A DNA stretch of 42,500 nt from NCBI GenBank assembly GCA_963575745.1, contig CAUYUJ010005618.1:12501-55000 (forward strand), read 5' to 3'. A model generated the notes under the pieces. That model worked only from the letters and a program-made list of their open reading frames with translations. It was not told the origin of the DNA and made no database searches. This stretch comes from Prorocentrum cordatum (lineage: Eukaryota; Sar; Dinophyceae; Prorocentrales; Prorocentraceae). Within the stretch, counting starts at the first letter, position 1, and every line of letters begins with the position of its first letter. The position numbers and the translations under genes were made by a program. Shown in pieces: positions 29,200 to 38,604 of the stretch.

Positions 29200-29475
29200 T
29201 GGTTTGATACCGATTCCGGCCGCCCCGATTCCCGTGGTTCCAAGAAGGACCCCTGATTGGGAACCCCCAAACCGGGTGGTGAGATACCAGGTGGCGACCT
29301 GGAATCCCCAAAAAGGTCACCGCTGGGTTTGGGGACGCGTGGTCACCACCGGGTTTTGTGACTCCTGGACCCACCAGTGTCCGGGACATCTTCGGAAAAC
29401 CGCACGAGTCCCCAAACCCGATGGTGACACCAAATCGCCCGAGACTCATTGCCAGGTGTTGTCACCACCACGTTT
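29200..29475. repeat. Foldback DNA with GGTCACCACCGGGTTTGGGGAC units
   Basis: Units such as GGTCACCGCTGGGTTTGGGG (29314-29333) and CACCACCGGGTTTTGTGACT occur alongside inverse copies such as CCCCAAACCCGATGGTGACA (29412-29431). A long imperfect hairpin is possible. A CT microsatellite lies at 29011-29036. Confidence 0.65.
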
Positions 29476-29611
29476 GGGGACTACCAACCTGAGGAAAGGA
29501 CTCTTGAGACGGGCGACCTTCTTGCCCACCTCCACTTGCCCTTCCACTTGCACTCCGATGCCTCGAATGTCACGCCGCGGTCTCAGGAGTCCCTCTCGCC
29601 AGCGTCCCTCC

Positions 29612-29770
29612 AATCAGGAGGGAAAAAACACGGACACAATGAATCGTCGATTCCCCAGAAAATATGGGAAAGAATGGGAAGTGAGGGGGGCGATGAAAGC
29701 CCAGAAAATATGGGAACATATGGGGAATCCTGTTAACCTATTTATTTGTGTGTCCCAGGGCCCCTTCACT
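29612..29770 (+). repeat. Dispersed repeat R-C, copy 3
   Basis: Starts AATCAGGAGGGAAAAAACAC, contains CAATGAATCGTCGATTCCCC, ends GTGTGTCCCAGGGCCCCTTC. Confidence 0.88.
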
Positions 29771-29959
29771 TTAGGCAGGGCGTCACCGATCCGATTCGAT
29801 GCCGACTTTCCAGACCACCCGATGCGGCCTGAGGCCTGCACAGACTGCTGTGCATCCCCCTGGCGCAGCTGGCCCGGTCCGGTTTCGCTTCCGTGCCGGT
29901 GCGGGCCGATCCAGTGCACACCTCGGTTCGATCCGGACTTTAGGGGCCTGGAGATGGGC

Positions 29960-30130
29960 TCCAACACCAACAACATGGGGATTGCCTCCACCGGGTGAAA
30001 TTGATCCTAGATGCCGGTGTTGGTGGTGATATTCCGGTCACCTCGTATGCCAGAACATTCCCACCACCACCGAGACCGGGATTTGTTTCCCTCGGTGGAG
30101 GCACAGCGCCGATATTGGTGTTGGTGTCAA
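29960..30130. repeat. Foldback with ~50-bp diverged arms
   Basis: CCAACACCAACAACATGGGG then GCCTCCACCGGGTGAAA at 29962-30000 pairs with TTTCCCTCGGTGGAGGCACA then GATATTGGTGTTGGTGTC at 30088-30128. The centre again contains GGTGTTGGTGGTGATATTCC. Confidence 0.7.
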
Positions 30131-30150
30131 CCTCTAGGCCTGCCAAGACT

Positions 30151-30343
30151 TCGGGGGCGGCCAAGAGGAGGGTGATGACTACAGCGGCTGTGATCTTTCC
30201 TAAAATTTCATGGCGCCTCTTCTTATGTCGTTACGTTGCTGCCCCCCCCGTGGCCCTCCCCCCTGGGCCGCGCCCCTGCCGCCGGCTATGATTTGCGCCG
30301 CCCCCCCCCTTCTTGGACGCCCCCCTCTCTTGGCCGCCCCCGA
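30151..30343. mobile_element. MITE-like element R-B, copy 3
   Basis: Left end TCGGGGGCGGCCAAGAGG, right end CCTCTCTTGGCCGCCCCCGA, with the best-matched termini of the family (193 bp). Body landmarks CATGGCGCCTCTTCTTATGT and GGGCCGCGCCCCTGCCGCC are shared with the other copies. No convincing target duplication is visible. Confidence 0.87.
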
Positions 30344-30357
30344 GATTCGATACTGAC

Positions 30358-30500
30358 TAATCAGGAGGGAAAAACACACAGACACTAATCATCGTCGATT
30401 CCCAGGAAGATATGGGAAAACATGAGAAGGGGGGAAGACGGAAATACAGAACATATGAGAAAATACTGGGCGTCCTGGAATTTGTGTCTATTCTTGACGC
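30358..30500 (+). repeat. Dispersed repeat R-C, copy 4
   Basis: Starts AATCAGGAGGGAAAAACACA, contains CTAATCATCGTCGATTCCCA. The 3' end is lost or diverged beyond TGTCTATTCTTGAC. It lies 14 bp from the R-B element. Confidence 0.82.
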
Positions 30501-30609
30501 TCGCGTATCCCCACAAGCCCATCCAGAAACGATGCCCATGAGAGTTGACGGGGGAGAGAGGGAGATACACGCATAGGCAACAAGCGAGGGAGGCGTGGGA
30601 GGCTCCGTG

Positions 30610-30850
30610 GCCATCTCGAGCTGTTATGGAGCAGTTTTGGGGCCGCTTGGTGCACTCGAGCCAGCCTGGGCTATCTGAGCCGTCTTGGAGGTCATCTTGG
30701 GCTCTCTGAGGCCGCTCGGGGGCCTTTTGAATGCCTCCCAGGTGCCTCTCGGTGGCCTTTTGGGGCCTTTTGGGGTGCTCTTGGAGCCCTCTTGTCTTGG
30801 GGGCCTCTTGGGTGCCCTGGAGCGCCTCCTGGAGCCATCTTGGAGGCGGT
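30610..30850 (+). repeat. Degenerate GGCCTTTTGGGG/TCTTGGAGCC repeat
   Basis: Imperfect units of about 15-25 bp, for example GGTGGCCTTTTGGGGCC, TTTTGGGGTGCTCTTGGAGC and GCGCCTCCTGGAGCC. Confidence 0.7.
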
Positions 30851-31315
30851 AGGTCAAAAGAGGGAGGCTACTCGATTTACTCTATGTTAAGGAGGCTGGG
30901 GCAAAGGCGAGGGATAGCGAGCGTTTGTCCGCGGCCGTTTGTTCTCAAGCGGCCGGCCGCCAACATATGACTGTGCCTCGCGAGGCACGTTACTTGCCAT
31001 TGAGACCGAAAACATATTTTGTTTACATGGCCCGTCGCTCCCGCGACGATCTCCTACGTCTGGGACTATCGTTACTACGGTACAACAGAGTTGGATATGA
31101 GCTTCGCCTTAGGCGAAGCTTCTGCTTGGGCCTTCTTGGTAGCGGAGCTGGCCTATGGTGGTGAGTTCTAGCTCTACTCTTCACCATCCACGGCATTATC
31201 TTGTGGATTACTAACATGGTGGAACATCAGGGTGCAGTGGGTCTGCGCGGAGGAATGTACAGAACTACGCGCAACAGCAAGGACACTTGCAGTGCTACTT
31301 CCGTTCTCGCGGAGG
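30851..31315. other. Intergenic DNA
   Basis: Less GC-rich than average. Contains a perfect palindrome, GCTTCGCCTTAGGCGAAGC near 31102-31120, and CGGCCGGCCG near 30950. No gene is recognised. Confidence 0.55.
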
Positions 31316-31805
31316 CCTCTTGCATGACCGACTGTTCCCACCACTGTCCCCACTGCCCCCGCCATTGTCCCAACGGTCCCAACTGTACCTCTGTCCCATT
31401 ATCCCACCGCCGTCCTCGCCACCGCCCTCACCACTGTCGCCACCACCACTGTGCCCACCACTGCCCCATTGTTTCCACCACACCACTGTCGCCGCAACCA
31501 CCGTCCCCACCACTGTCCCACTGTCCCCACTGTTCCCACCATTGTCCCCGCTGTCCCCGCCATTGCCCCCACCAGTGTGTCACTGTCCCAATCTGTATTA
31601 CTGTCCCACCATTGTCCTCGCCGCCGCCTTCACCACTGTCCCCACCACTACCGTCCCCACCATTGTCCCACTGTCCCCACCACTGTCCCGCTGTCCCCTC
31701 ACCACCTGTCCCCACCACCACCGTCCCCACCACTGTCCGCGCCACTGTCCCATCGTCCGTGGTCACCACCGTTCCCACCACTGTCCCAACATGCATTCTC
31801 CAACT
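31316..31805 (+). repeat. Minisatellite CCACCACTGTCCC (12-15 bp)
   Basis: More than 30 variants of CCACCACTGTCCCCACC, with TTGTCC and CGCCGTCC forms. Higher-order periodicity is suggested by recurrent CTGTCCCACCATTGTCCTCG blocks. Confidence 0.93.
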
Positions 31806-31839
31806 GTCCCGAGGAGCGGGCATCGTTTGCCGGCGGCGA

Positions 31840-31998
31840 GGGGGGGGGAGGTTCGAACCGGTAGTGACCCGCCGCGGTTTTCGAGGGGTGGGGGTTCGAA
31901 CCGGTAGTGCCCCCCCCCGTTTTCGAGGGGGGGGGGCTCGAGCCGGTAGTGTGACCCCCCGCTTTTCATGATGGACCGGGGGGCGGGGGGTTCGAACC
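31840..31998 (+). repeat. Four tandem ~45-bp repeats with GGTTCGAACC core
   Basis: Units read GGTTCGAACCGGTAGTGACC or near variants, followed by CGGTTTTCGAGGGG. Each holds a GTTCGAAC-type palindrome (one CTCGAG). It resembles a tRNA T-loop or B box, but no tRNA arms can be built around it. Confidence 0.8.
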
Positions 31999-32008
31999 AG
32001 TAGTAGGT

Positions 32009-32012
32009 AATG

Positions 32013-32048
<36 letters not shown>

Positions 32049-32102
32049 TTTATGTATGTATGCGTATATATATATGTATATATATATATATATATATACA
32101 TA
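32009..32102 (+). repeat. GTAT then AT microsatellite
   Basis: About ten GTAT units followed by alternating AT. A similar array in reversed order is at 35832-35915. Confidence 0.95.
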
Positions 32103-32114
32103 CACACCGCCCCA

Positions 32115-32477
32115 CCGGCCCCGGGTCCCACACCTCGACATCTCGGGGACGCTCCCGGTACCGCCCACCCCGGCCTTTCCAGAGAGCTTCCACAATGCCC
32201 CAGGAGGGCCCAACGCGCCTCCCAGGAACACCCAGAATGCGAAAAGGATCGTCCAAGACGCTTCCAAGCAACCCAAGTCAGCCTGCCGACGTCTCTGGAT
32301 GCTCGCAGGTGGCCGCCAAGAGGCGCCAACATAGGTCCGAGAGGCGTCCGGGGACGGCCCGAGGAGGGCAAAATCGTCGATTTTCAATTGTGTTTTCAAT
32401 GTTTGGCTTCTCGCGTTGTCGAGCTTCCAATGGCCCAAGAACGCCGAAGAGCCGCCCAAGACCGCCGCAAGACCACC
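32115..32477 (+). repeat. Dispersed block related to 35085-35480
   Basis: GGTCCCACACCTCGACATCT near a CCGGTACCGCC motif resembles GATCCCACACATCCCCTGAC with CCGGTACCGCG at 35237-35275. GAGGGCAAAATCGTCGATTT then TCAATGTTTGGCTTC near 32365-32410 resembles GAGGGTCAAATCGTTGATTT at 35100. The remainder is a degenerate CCCAAGACGCC-type repeat. Confidence 0.65.
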
Positions 32478-32514
32478 TCCTTGGGCATTTTGGCTCAAGC
32501 CAGTTAGGCTCAAC
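32478..32514 (+). other. Tandem spliced-leader relicts before the RRM gene
   Basis: TCCTTGGGCATTTTGGCTCA then AG (32478-32499) aligns over all 22 leader positions with three mismatches. Immediately after, CCAGTTAGGCTCAAC (32500-32514) matches the leader 3' part at 12 of 15 positions. The older relict lies inside, as expected if an mRNA that already carried a reinserted leader was trans-spliced and copied again. Confidence 0.88.
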
Positions 32515-32610
32515 AAGTGTTCGCTCCTCTTGCGGTCCAACGACCGAGCGCTGCCTTGTTCGACAATCTGGTGATTGGTGTTCGAACGCACGCAGTCTCG
32601 CACATTGGTC

Positions 32611-33579
32611 ATGGCGGGCGTTAAGGTGATCATCAAGAACACATTCTTCGAATTCGAGAGCTCCATGGACGAGCCCTATGTAGCCTCTGGCTGTAGCACG
32701 CGTCGAGTTCAGTCATGCCCACCTATCCGTGGCAAGGACAAAGACCAGAGCATTGTAAACGAGGATGGTTCTGGTGGTTCGCGGCTCGAACACACCTCGA
32801 CACGCAGCGACGCCAGCCGCAGTCTCAGTCTCAGTATTCGGGCGGACCCGGCCATCGCTCACGAGGAGCCCGAGGATGATGCACTCAGCTGCTGCTCGGT
32901 CGACCACTACTCGTGTTGGCAGTCGTCTCATAATCTGCTTGTCCGTGCCGATCTTGCAAGCAATTTGGGCAAGAGTCCGCCAGCTGGCAAGCAGAGTGGT
33001 CAGACATCGGCCTCTCCCAGCGCACGCACGCCTCTGACCAGCACAGCCGAAAGCTTTACACCTGTGGGTTGCAATGCTGCGGTGTTCATTCCCGGCTGCC
33101 CACAGAAGACGGGTGCGTCGGCCTTCCCCATTTCCTCTCCAGGGCAGGGGCCTGATCTTGACATCCAACACTTAGCCACTGACAGCAAGCACTACACCAC
33201 GCTGGTCGTAAGAAATATGCCCTGTGGTGTCACACGCGATGAGTTTATCCATGCGATTAACGGGGAAGGGTTCGAAGGAACGTACGATTTTGTTTACGTG
33301 TCAATAGATTTCAAGACCTACCAGAGCAAGGGGCTCGCGTTCGTGAACTTTGTCAGCGAGGAGCTCGCCAACAGCTTCATGGGTGCTTTCAACGGCTTCA
33401 CGAAGTGGCCGATCCGGTGTAGGAAGCCCTGTACAGTAACGTGGTCGCGTGTTCAGGGGATTCGGGCTAATCTTGACCTACACCAGCGCAGCTTTCTCAT
33501 GACCGATCACGTCCCCGAACAGTTCAAGCCTGCGGTCTTCGTCGGTAAGTCTCGGGCTCTTTTCCCGCAGCCCACTTAG
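32611..33579 (+). CDS. Mei2-like C-terminal RRM protein, probable retrogene
   Basis: An intact frame of 322 codons from ATG 32611 (MAGVKVIIKNTFFEFE). An in-frame ATG at 32575 would add 12 residues, but 32611 starts a sensible N-terminus and has a purine at -3. The first ~190 residues are Ser/Thr-rich and low complexity. A Mei2-type RRM follows: TTLVVRNMPCGVTRDEFI (RNP2), YDFVYVSIDFKTYQSKGLAF with VNF (RNP1), then TVTWSRVQGIRANLDLHQR and VPEQFKPAVFVG, typical of the extended C-terminal RRM of this family. Mei2-like proteins bind RNA. In dinoflagellates they are greatly expanded, with unknown individual roles. Single-exon structure and the leader relicts 97 nt upstream indicate reinsertion of a processed mRNA. 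Near the end, GTAAGT (33545) and CCCGCAG (33564-33570) could mark a very short intron; without splicing the protein ends KSRALFPQPT. Confidence 0.85.
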   Translation: MAGVKVIIKNTFFEFESSMDEPYVASGCSTRRVQSCPPIRGKDKDQSIVNEDGSGGSRLEHTSTRSDASRSLSLSIRADPAIAHEEPEDDALSCCSVDHYSCWQSSHNLLVRADLASNLGKSPPAGKQSGQTSASPSARTPLTSTAESFTPVGCNAAVFIPGCPQKTGASAFPISSPGQGPDLDIQHLATDSKHYTTLVVRNMPCGVTRDEFIHAINGEGFEGTYDFVYVSIDFKTYQSKGLAFVNFVSEELANSFMGAFNGFTKWPIRCRKPCTVTWSRVQGIRANLDLHQRSFLMTDHVPEQFKPAVFVGKSRALFPQPT

Positions 33580-34106
33580 TTGCCGCAAGCTTGGCAACGT
33601 CTGCTGCGATCCGTAAATTTGAGTCCCGAGCCTCATCTCTCGTTGTCCTCCTCCGCCCGTCCTCTTTGCTCCCTCGCACCGTCCATTCCTCGCCCGCCTG
33701 GGGCTGCAAGTCTTGAGGTCGAGGTTCACTTGATTCAGCGTGCTGGTCCAGCACCCTGCGCCAACCACGAGAGAACTCAAAGCGATTGGCCCCAAGGAGT
33801 GATGATCTTCGCTCAATACCAGCGGGTATGCTTTCCCCGTGCGGTCTCCGTGCGAGTTAGAAGCCAGTGCCCCCCTCACCCTCTCATCTTTTCCAATAGA
33901 CCTCTTCATGCTCCCAGTTCTTGACCTCTCCTGTGAATCATGCGCGCGCCGCACACGTCGAGTTGCTCTGCCCGTACTCCCACCTGTTGGCAGCAAGTTT
34001 TTGCCCCGCGCTGCCCTGCTTGTGTTTGCCCTCTGCTGGCTGGTCCGTGCTCTGCTCCTGGCACGCGCGTCTCCTGAGCACCGTCGTCTGACTCATGACG
34101 ATGATC
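33580..34106. other. Sequence downstream of the RRM gene
   Basis: Probably 3' untranslated or intergenic. No protein family is recognised. A frame at 33839-34106 encodes a hydrophobic Leu/Ala stretch but nothing conserved that I can see. Confidence 0.5.
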
Positions 34107-34236
34107 TTCAGGAGGGAACGCAGACACAATTAATCGTCGATTCCCCAGAAAATATGCAAAACTATGGGAAGTGGGGGAAAATATGGGCATCTTTTCATTT
34201 GTGTGTATTTATTTGTGTGTCCTGGGGCCCCTTCAA
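34107..34236 (+). repeat. Dispersed repeat R-C, copy 5 (shortened)
   Basis: Starts TTCAGGAGGGAACGCAGACA, contains AATTAATCGTCGATTCCCCA, ends GTGTGTCCTGGGGCCCCTTC. It lacks about 40 bp of the middle found in copies 1-3. Confidence 0.87.
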
Positions 34237-34367
34237 ATGATTTGTCCGATGGGGCCGCCGCTCAGTGTGCCCAGGATCGCAGGCCCCTCGACAGCCCGCG
34301 TGGGCCTTGAGCGCAGTGCGGCCGCCGCTGGAGCTGTCGGGGCGTGGCGATGGCCGACGCGGCGCCT

Positions 34368-34475
34368 CCCTCCCCCCTCCTCCTCCTCCGCCTTGCCCTC
34401 CTCCCCCTCCTGCTCCTCCTCCTCCTCCTCCTCCTCGTCCTCCTCCCCCTCCTCCTCCTCCCCCTCCTGGGCCGC
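34368..34475 (+). repeat. CTC/TCC microsatellite
   Basis: Interrupted CTC repeats of about 105 bp. Confidence 0.93.
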
Positions 34476-34809
34476 TCAGTCTTAGTCGCCTCTACCTGGA
34501 GCCATCTGTGCCTCAGGCCTGCCGGCGGGCTCCTGCTCGGCGCGGCGCGGCGCGTGCGGCGGCGGGCTGATCATGTCTTAGGTTTCGCCTTTGATTCCTT
34601 TGATTCCGTCTAGCTTCGCTCTGTTCTCACCCATGACGGAAGATTTTGGACCGACCTGAGGAAGGTCTCCACCTGGTAATCGTCTTGTCTTTTGCATCCG
34701 CATCACTGCGGAAACTTTTGCTCCGCTTGCTCATTGTTTAGTTGCCTGAGCGTGCCCCGCGTACGTCTGGGTGGGCCCCCTGCGCGCCGCGGACGCAGGA
34801 GAAAAACAA
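34476..34809. other. Intergenic DNA
   Basis: No gene or repeat is recognised. Confidence 0.5.
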
Positions 34810-35480
34810 AAACGCCCCAATACAACCCAGGAGACCTTCAGGACGGCCCCAAGACGGGCCAAGAAGGCTCCAAGACTGCCGAACAGGAGCCCAGGACAGC
34901 CCCAGACCACCCCAGAACAGGCCCAAGATGGGCCCAAGAGCGGGAGCAGGAGGCTTCCAGAAACCTCCGAGAGGCCTCTGGCACCCCCCAGTGGCCTCCA
35001 ACACCCCCCCGATCCCTGCAAGGCCCCAGAAAGACACCCGGCCCGACGAGGCTCCAAGAACAGCCCAAGAGAGCTGCGAGAGCCGTCCCGAGAGCCCAAC
35101 GAGGGTCAAATCGTTGATTTCCAATGGTTTTCCTAATGTTTTTCGCCTTTCACGTTTTCCCGCTTCCAACCCTCGAAATTAAAAAAAAGTGAATTCCCAG
35201 AATTCCATTGTTTCTCAAAGTGGGACTCCTACTCGGAGATCCCACACATCCCCTGACATCTGGCCGGTACCGCGCCTCCGGGCTTCCCGGGCGCCCCCAA
35301 GACGCCCAAGGACAGCCCAAGACGACCCCAAGGAGCCCCCAGAACGTAAAGAACGGCCCAACACGCTCCCGCGCAGCCCGAGACACCCTTCCGACGGCTC
35401 TCCAGGCCTCCAGGAGGCCTCCAGAACCCCCAAGGTGTCCGGAAGATGCCACACCCCTGAGGGGCCCGGCTAACAAAACC
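34810..35480 (+). repeat. Degenerate CCCAAGACGGCCC minisatellite in two blocks
   Basis: Blocks at about 34815-35095 and 35280-35450 contain imperfect CCCAAGA, GCCCCAGA and CCTCCAGAA units with no fixed period. Between them, 35095-35275 is the sequence shared with 32115-32477. Open frames in all six directions are compositional. Confidence 0.7.
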
Positions 35481-35831
35481 CGCGAGGCACAAACAAAAAA
35501 CAGCGCCGAACAGCGCCCAGGAACTGGAAAAACATAGAAACCCATTTTTTTCTAAGTTTGACCCCCGGTCTTCTCTTGCACAACAGACCACAATGCAGAC
35601 CCCCCTCACTTTCCAAACAAGAGCCCAGGAAGAACCCAGTAAGCCTTTGAGGGCCCCACATCGTTGAATACCTAAAGGAAGCTTTCCGCGTTTCCGCACT
35701 TCCCCTTCTATACGATTCCGAGGCTTGCGCAGGGCCTCCAAGGGAGTCAGAAGCGACCAACATGATATTACAGGAGTTAGCCGATCAAGCCTAGCTAGAA
35801 CTTGAGCGCGCGAAAAGCGCGCGATGGTTTG
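35481..35831. other. Intergenic DNA
   Basis: Unique, moderately AT-richer sequence. No gene is recognised. Confidence 0.5.
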
Positions 35832-35915
35832 TATATATATATATATGTATATATATATGTATGTACGTATGTATGTATGTATGTATGTATGTATGTATAT
35901 ATATATATATATGTA
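35832..35915 (+). repeat. AT/GTAT microsatellite
   Basis: Alternating AT and GTAT units, ending in AT. Similar to 32009-32102. Confidence 0.95.
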
Positions 35916-36683
35916 TGTGTGTACGGGTTGTGTTGATGTGGGTAGGAGTTTGGCATGGTTGTGTTGAGCCTGCGGCGAAGTCAGCCCTCGAAGCGTCCTG
36001 CATCCAGGCTCTTGCTTGCTTCTCCTCCGTGGGTTCTCGGCATGTCTGGGCCAGACTCTCAAGGCAAGCGCCCACAGGCGCCTCCTGCCCCTGCGGTCTT
36101 GACCCAAGTGGTGCCGCCATGTTGTATCCCAGGAGACTGCGTGAAGGATGCTCCTTGTCCAAGCCGTGGGGGGGCGTTTACACAGCTTTTGGGCCCAAGA
36201 TGGGCCTGACCAGGTCCGGTGGATATGTACAGACCTCGTCCGCCTATTCTTCCGTACAGCCTTCTGATCCGACAGTTGGAAGTATGGCCTACAGGTCAGG
36301 CGTTGTCCTGATTCGGGGGGGGTCGACCCGAGCCGTCTCGAGGCCGTTTGGGAGACCAGAGTTGTTTTATAATCGGATTGTATTGGGGGGGGGGGGGCCA
36401 TGCTTCGGCTGTGGGGCTCTCATAGGAGCTTCTTCGGGCAACCTGGGTCTCATGTCGCCTGGGGCCCCAAAGCGGCCCCACTCCAAGCTCCTCCAGGCCG
36501 CTTCCCATATTCCCCCGCATGCCCCCCCCCGTAGCCTTGCACATGACAGGAGGGGGGGACCCAACAGCGCTTCCAGGACGTCTGTAGCCTTTTTGCTGGC
36601 TCGAGAGGTCTGGCGCACGGCGCTCGGCTGCTCGCTACTGGACACCGGGCGCATCCTGAGGGGGTGCGCGCAGGAAGGGCAGC
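35916..36683. other. Region upstream of the STIMATE-type gene
   Basis: No spliced-leader relict, gene or repeat family is recognised. A G homopolymer of about 14 lies at 36387-36399. An overlapping plus-strand frame (35861-36916) and several minus-strand frames have no family resemblance. Any promoter is not recognisable; dinoflagellates lack reliable consensus elements. Confidence 0.5.
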
Positions 36684-38297
36684 ATGGCGGTGGCAGAGTG
36701 TCTCGTTTGGCACAGCTGGTGGGTGCACATCTGTCACTTCGTCCTCCTGGTCGTCGTCCTCCTGTGCCTCTTCCTGAAGTGGTCGTCGGAGAGGCCGCGG
36801 CGGACGACCTGGGACTTCTACACCGATGTGTCGAAGCAGATCTTCGGCAGTATGTTTCTCCACTGCTCGAACGTGAAGTTCTCAGACATCGTCCGCCATG
36901 CCACCCGTACGGGTGATAACTGCGACTGGTACTTGGTGTCAATCTCCCTGGACTGCACCTTAGGCAGCTTCCTGATGATCGCCATCTTGAAAGCAGTGCA
37001 CAATCACATCTTCTTGATGATTTTCAAGGAACGAATGGGCAAGGACAAGGCTAACTTTCTGAGGGCAGAATGGATCCAAGAGGGGGACTACAAGGACAGC
37101 GGGATCGAGTGCAACAGACTTCGGCGTACCAAACAGATCGTCTTCTGGGTGTTCGGGCCTGTCTTCTCTGCTAGGGTCTTGGTCGTCGTCGTCATGTACT
37201 TCTGCGGGGGCAAACTTGCCGCGCTCTTCCACTCGATGCTCGGCGGACTGGAGTTGCATGCCCGCGAACTCGTCACCATTGCCATCGTCCCAATGCCATT
37301 CAACATCTTCCAGTTCTTCTACCTCGACGCGCGCATCAAGCGGCCGCGCGAGTTGCCGCCGTCGACGTCACCGTTGCCGTCGCCGAGTATGCCAGTGCCC
37401 TCGCCGTTGCCTCCGCCGTCGCTGAGCGAACCCCTCCTCCGCGTCGATCCTCGTGAGGAAGTGTTCTTCCCAGGCTGCGACGTACCTCTCAGTCTCGACT
37501 GCCCGGAGCGCCAGGCTTCCGAGAGGTCGTTGCGAACGTTCTTTGGGGATGATGAGGTGCGCCGTTTCTACGGCCTCGAGCGCTACAATGCGGATGACAT
37601 CACTGGCCTCATCGATAAGATGATGGGCGGCGCCGTGGAAATCAGTGAACACACCGCGGGCTTCTACCTAGCGCATCAGCTCGCGAACGCTCGCACGTTC
37701 GCGATCTGCAACAAAGCGGGTGGCATTCACATCAGCGAGCAGGATTTTAGCAATTTGCTCCTCAGGGCTGCGGTTGTTGACAGCGCCGATCTTCTCGTGC
37801 CTCCTGCTATCCGCGATCGGCTGCTGGCCAGGGCGCCGCCCACCCGCACCTACGAAGTGGTCTCGCACACCAGCGTGGCACTCTGGAGAAGCCACATCCC
37901 CCAGGAGCAGGTCTTGCGTCTTCCGGATTGGCTCTGGAGGTTTGAGGTTGCGAGCCCAGGCGACAGGCTCGATCTGGGCCTGCTTGTGCGCCCATCCGGC
38001 GGGAAGACGGTGGTGGGGGTGATCGTGGACAAGGGCAAGCCGAACTACGGGGCTTGGATGGCCATGTGGAACAGCGCAGAAGAGTGGGTGAAGCCAGTGG
38101 AGGCGGAGGTCGCCAGGGCGTTCAGTCGCCACGAGCGGGAGGAACTCGACAAGCAGGCGGTGGCCGTCTACCGTGCAGTCACACAGGAGTTTGAGAAACT
38201 CCGGGCACACGCAAATCAGCTGGGCACACCACGGGTGAATAGTCGGGCCTTCCTCACCTACTTCCAGCAATTCATGCCGGCGCCCTCCACCGCGTGA
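36684..38297 (+). CDS. STIMATE/YPL162C-family membrane protein with long C-terminal extension
   Basis: An intact 537-codon frame. Met at 36684 is chosen because a hydrophobic segment (about 13-32) follows at once, then the family hallmark RPRRTTWDFYTDVSKQIFGS and CDWYLVSISLDCTLGSF. Further membrane segments lie at about 87-113, 150-174 and 193-214. ELVTIAIVPMPFNIFQFFYL then DARIKR matches the conserved family end. STIMATE (TMEM110) acts in the ER at plasma-membrane contacts to promote store-operated calcium entry. The yeast relative is a vacuolar membrane protein. The role here is inferred only from family. A Pro/Ser linker (220-252) leads to ~285 residues I do not recognise, with SLRTFFGDDEVRRFYGLERY, EHTAGFYLAHQLANARTFAI and helical, charged EWVKPVEAEVARAFSRHERE. 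That tail is absent from animal and fungal members as I know them. Intronless; no leader relict seen upstream. Confidence 0.82.
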   Translation: MAVAECLVWHSWWVHICHFVLLVVVLLCLFLKWSSERPRRTTWDFYTDVSKQIFGSMFLHCSNVKFSDIVRHATRTGDNCDWYLVSISLDCTLGSFLMIAILKAVHNHIFLMIFKERMGKDKANFLRAEWIQEGDYKDSGIECNRLRRTKQIVFWVFGPVFSARVLVVVVMYFCGGKLAALFHSMLGGLELHARELVTIAIVPMPFNIFQFFYLDARIKRPRELPPSTSPLPSPSMPVPSPLPPPSLSEPLLRVDPREEVFFPGCDVPLSLDCPERQASERSLRTFFGDDEVRRFYGLERYNADDITGLIDKMMGGAVEISEHTAGFYLAHQLANARTFAICNKAGGIHISEQDFSNLLLRAAVVDSADLLVPPAIRDRLLARAPPTRTYEVVSHTSVALWRSHIPQEQVLRLPDWLWRFEVASPGDRLDLGLLVRPSGGKTVVGVIVDKGKPNYGAWMAMWNSAEEWVKPVEAEVARAFSRHEREELDKQAVAVYRAVTQEFEKLRAHANQLGTPRVNSRAFLTYFQQFMPAPSTA

Positions 38298-38604
38298 CAG
38301 TAGGTCAGGCCGAGCACACCGGCATCGCTTGAGGCGTGACAGTGCTATCACAGTTGACAGTACTACCATAGGATCGCCGATACTTAGAGCAGAGAACAAA
38401 ACCAAACACACACAATACAACGCTTCCAGGACATCCGCAGGCCGCTGAGTGATCAAAGGGGCTCGAGAGAACCCCAGACGTGCCCCCAGACGACACACCA
38501 CTGGACAACGTCGGCGGTTTAACGGTCGTAACGGGTCTGCGCACTCTCGAGTGCGCACACAAGTTGCCGAAGCATGTGACAATGTTTCGACGCTTCGGGT
38601 ATCC
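38298..38604. other. Sequence downstream of the STIMATE-type gene
   Basis: Probably 3' untranslated region and intergenic DNA. Contains a short inverted pair, TCACAGTTGACAG and CTGTCA-like. No gene. Confidence 0.5.

Noticed and set aside
31840-31998. Possible tRNA genes or pol III B boxes (GGTTCGAACC)
   Set aside because: The motif is part of a 45-bp tandem repeat; no acceptor, D or anticodon arms can be formed.
35861-36916. 351-residue plus-strand frame upstream of the STIMATE-type gene
   Set aside because: It starts inside a GTAT microsatellite, overlaps the recognised gene in another frame and resembles nothing.
36367-36942. Minus-strand 191-residue frame overlapping the STIMATE-type gene start
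   Set aside because: It is the antisense shadow of the conserved plus-strand coding sequence and has no motif.
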